From assembly GCA_018105865.1 (NCBI GenBank), contig CM030840.1, forward strand, positions 9,785,794 to 9,849,793: DNA of 64,000 nucleotides, read 5' to 3'. A program made the translations under genes and the position numbers. Below, piece by piece: positions 63,641 to 64,000 of the stretch. This DNA is from Metaphire vulgaris (lineage: Eukaryota; Annelida; Clitellata; Crassiclitellata; Megascolecidae). The notes beneath the pieces were generated by a model, which saw nothing but the letters and a program-made list of their open reading frames with translations, had not been told where the DNA came from and searched no databases. How positions within the stretch are numbered: position 1 is the stretch's first letter; each line of letters opens with the position of its first letter.

Positions 63641-64000
63641 GATGGGCAACTAACTAAAAAACATTAGTTAAACTATAACTGAATTTAAACTAAAAATAAG
63701 TAGTTAAACTTTTAGTTGCAAACTAACTTTTTAAAATAGTTAACTAAACTAAAAAATATAGTTAAACTTTTTGCAACTAATTTTACAACTATTTCCTAGG
63801 TATCAGGTATGTTTATGAAAACATAGATGATGCTCGCAACATGAACATATCAGTCAATGAACCATTGAAATCATTAATTATTGTGTTTTTAATATTTAAG
63901 TCTTAGTCTAGACTGCAGGAACACAAGTTTGTTTGGAAAAAATGACCCAGAAAAGAATAGATTGAAGAGGGACTGTTATTGAAGAACACAGAACTCTGTT
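63641..64000. mobile_element. hAT element, CAGTGATGGGCAACTA family (copy 2, cut by window end)
   Basis: CAGTGATGGGCAACTAACTA matches the right end of the element at 47251-47793 in inverted orientation, followed by the same GTTTAACTA-rich body. Its other end lies outside the window. Confidence 0.85.

Overview
This is a window of an animal (metazoan) nuclear genome. The reasons are spliced exons with GT-AG introns, metazoan-type LINEs, hAT, piggyBac, Tc/pogo, Helitron and Gypsy elements, and TTAGGG-like telomere motifs. A very over-represented 8-mer palindrome, TAGGCCTA, and the mix of elements suggest a marine invertebrate; I cannot name the species. No prokaryotic gene organisation is present.

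Only one host gene can be supported. It is a complete calumenin/reticulocalbin-type (CREC family) EF-hand protein of the secretory pathway, on the + strand in seven coding exons from 32326 to 61700 (predicted 342 aa, signal peptide at the N-terminus, ER-retention tetrapeptide HDEF at the C-terminus). Its exons add up to about 1 kb and its introns to about 28 kb. Introns 4, 5 and 6 are swollen almost entirely by transposons.

Layout. 1-3.2 kb: decayed transposase-like gene and an RTE-type LINE split by a hAT element. 4-10.2 kb: hAT MITEs, two larger hAT elements with swallowed LINE pieces, a Helitron carrying a piggyBac-like insert and a G-rich minisatellite. 10.5-12 kb: a CR1/L2-type LINE. 12.6-17.5 kb: one Ty3/Gypsy-type retrotransposon whose segments are scrambled and inverted, with a 5-bp duplication that marks self-integration. 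17.7-25 kb: hAT elements, tandem repeats, LINE remnants. 26-31 kb: a three-level nest (LINE > hAT-like > LINE with an intact 649-codon reverse transcriptase ORF, plus a MULE-like MITE). 31-61.9 kb: the calumenin-like gene. 62-64 kb: LINE and MITEs directly behind its poly(A) signal.

Many mobile elements are bounded here by both terminal inverted repeats and target-site duplications that I read directly, so they are structural calls and not only similarity calls. Superfamily names follow from duplication length (8 bp hAT, TTAA piggyBac, TA Tc1/mariner/pogo, 9-11 bp MULE, A^T Helitron). The most interesting cross-cutting observations are the Gypsy self-integration fossil; a ~48-bp cassette with core TTTTTTGCTTGTCA that sits inside at least seven hAT elements with different ends; and piggyBac-like elements that each carry an internal duplication with ~370-380 bp spacing.
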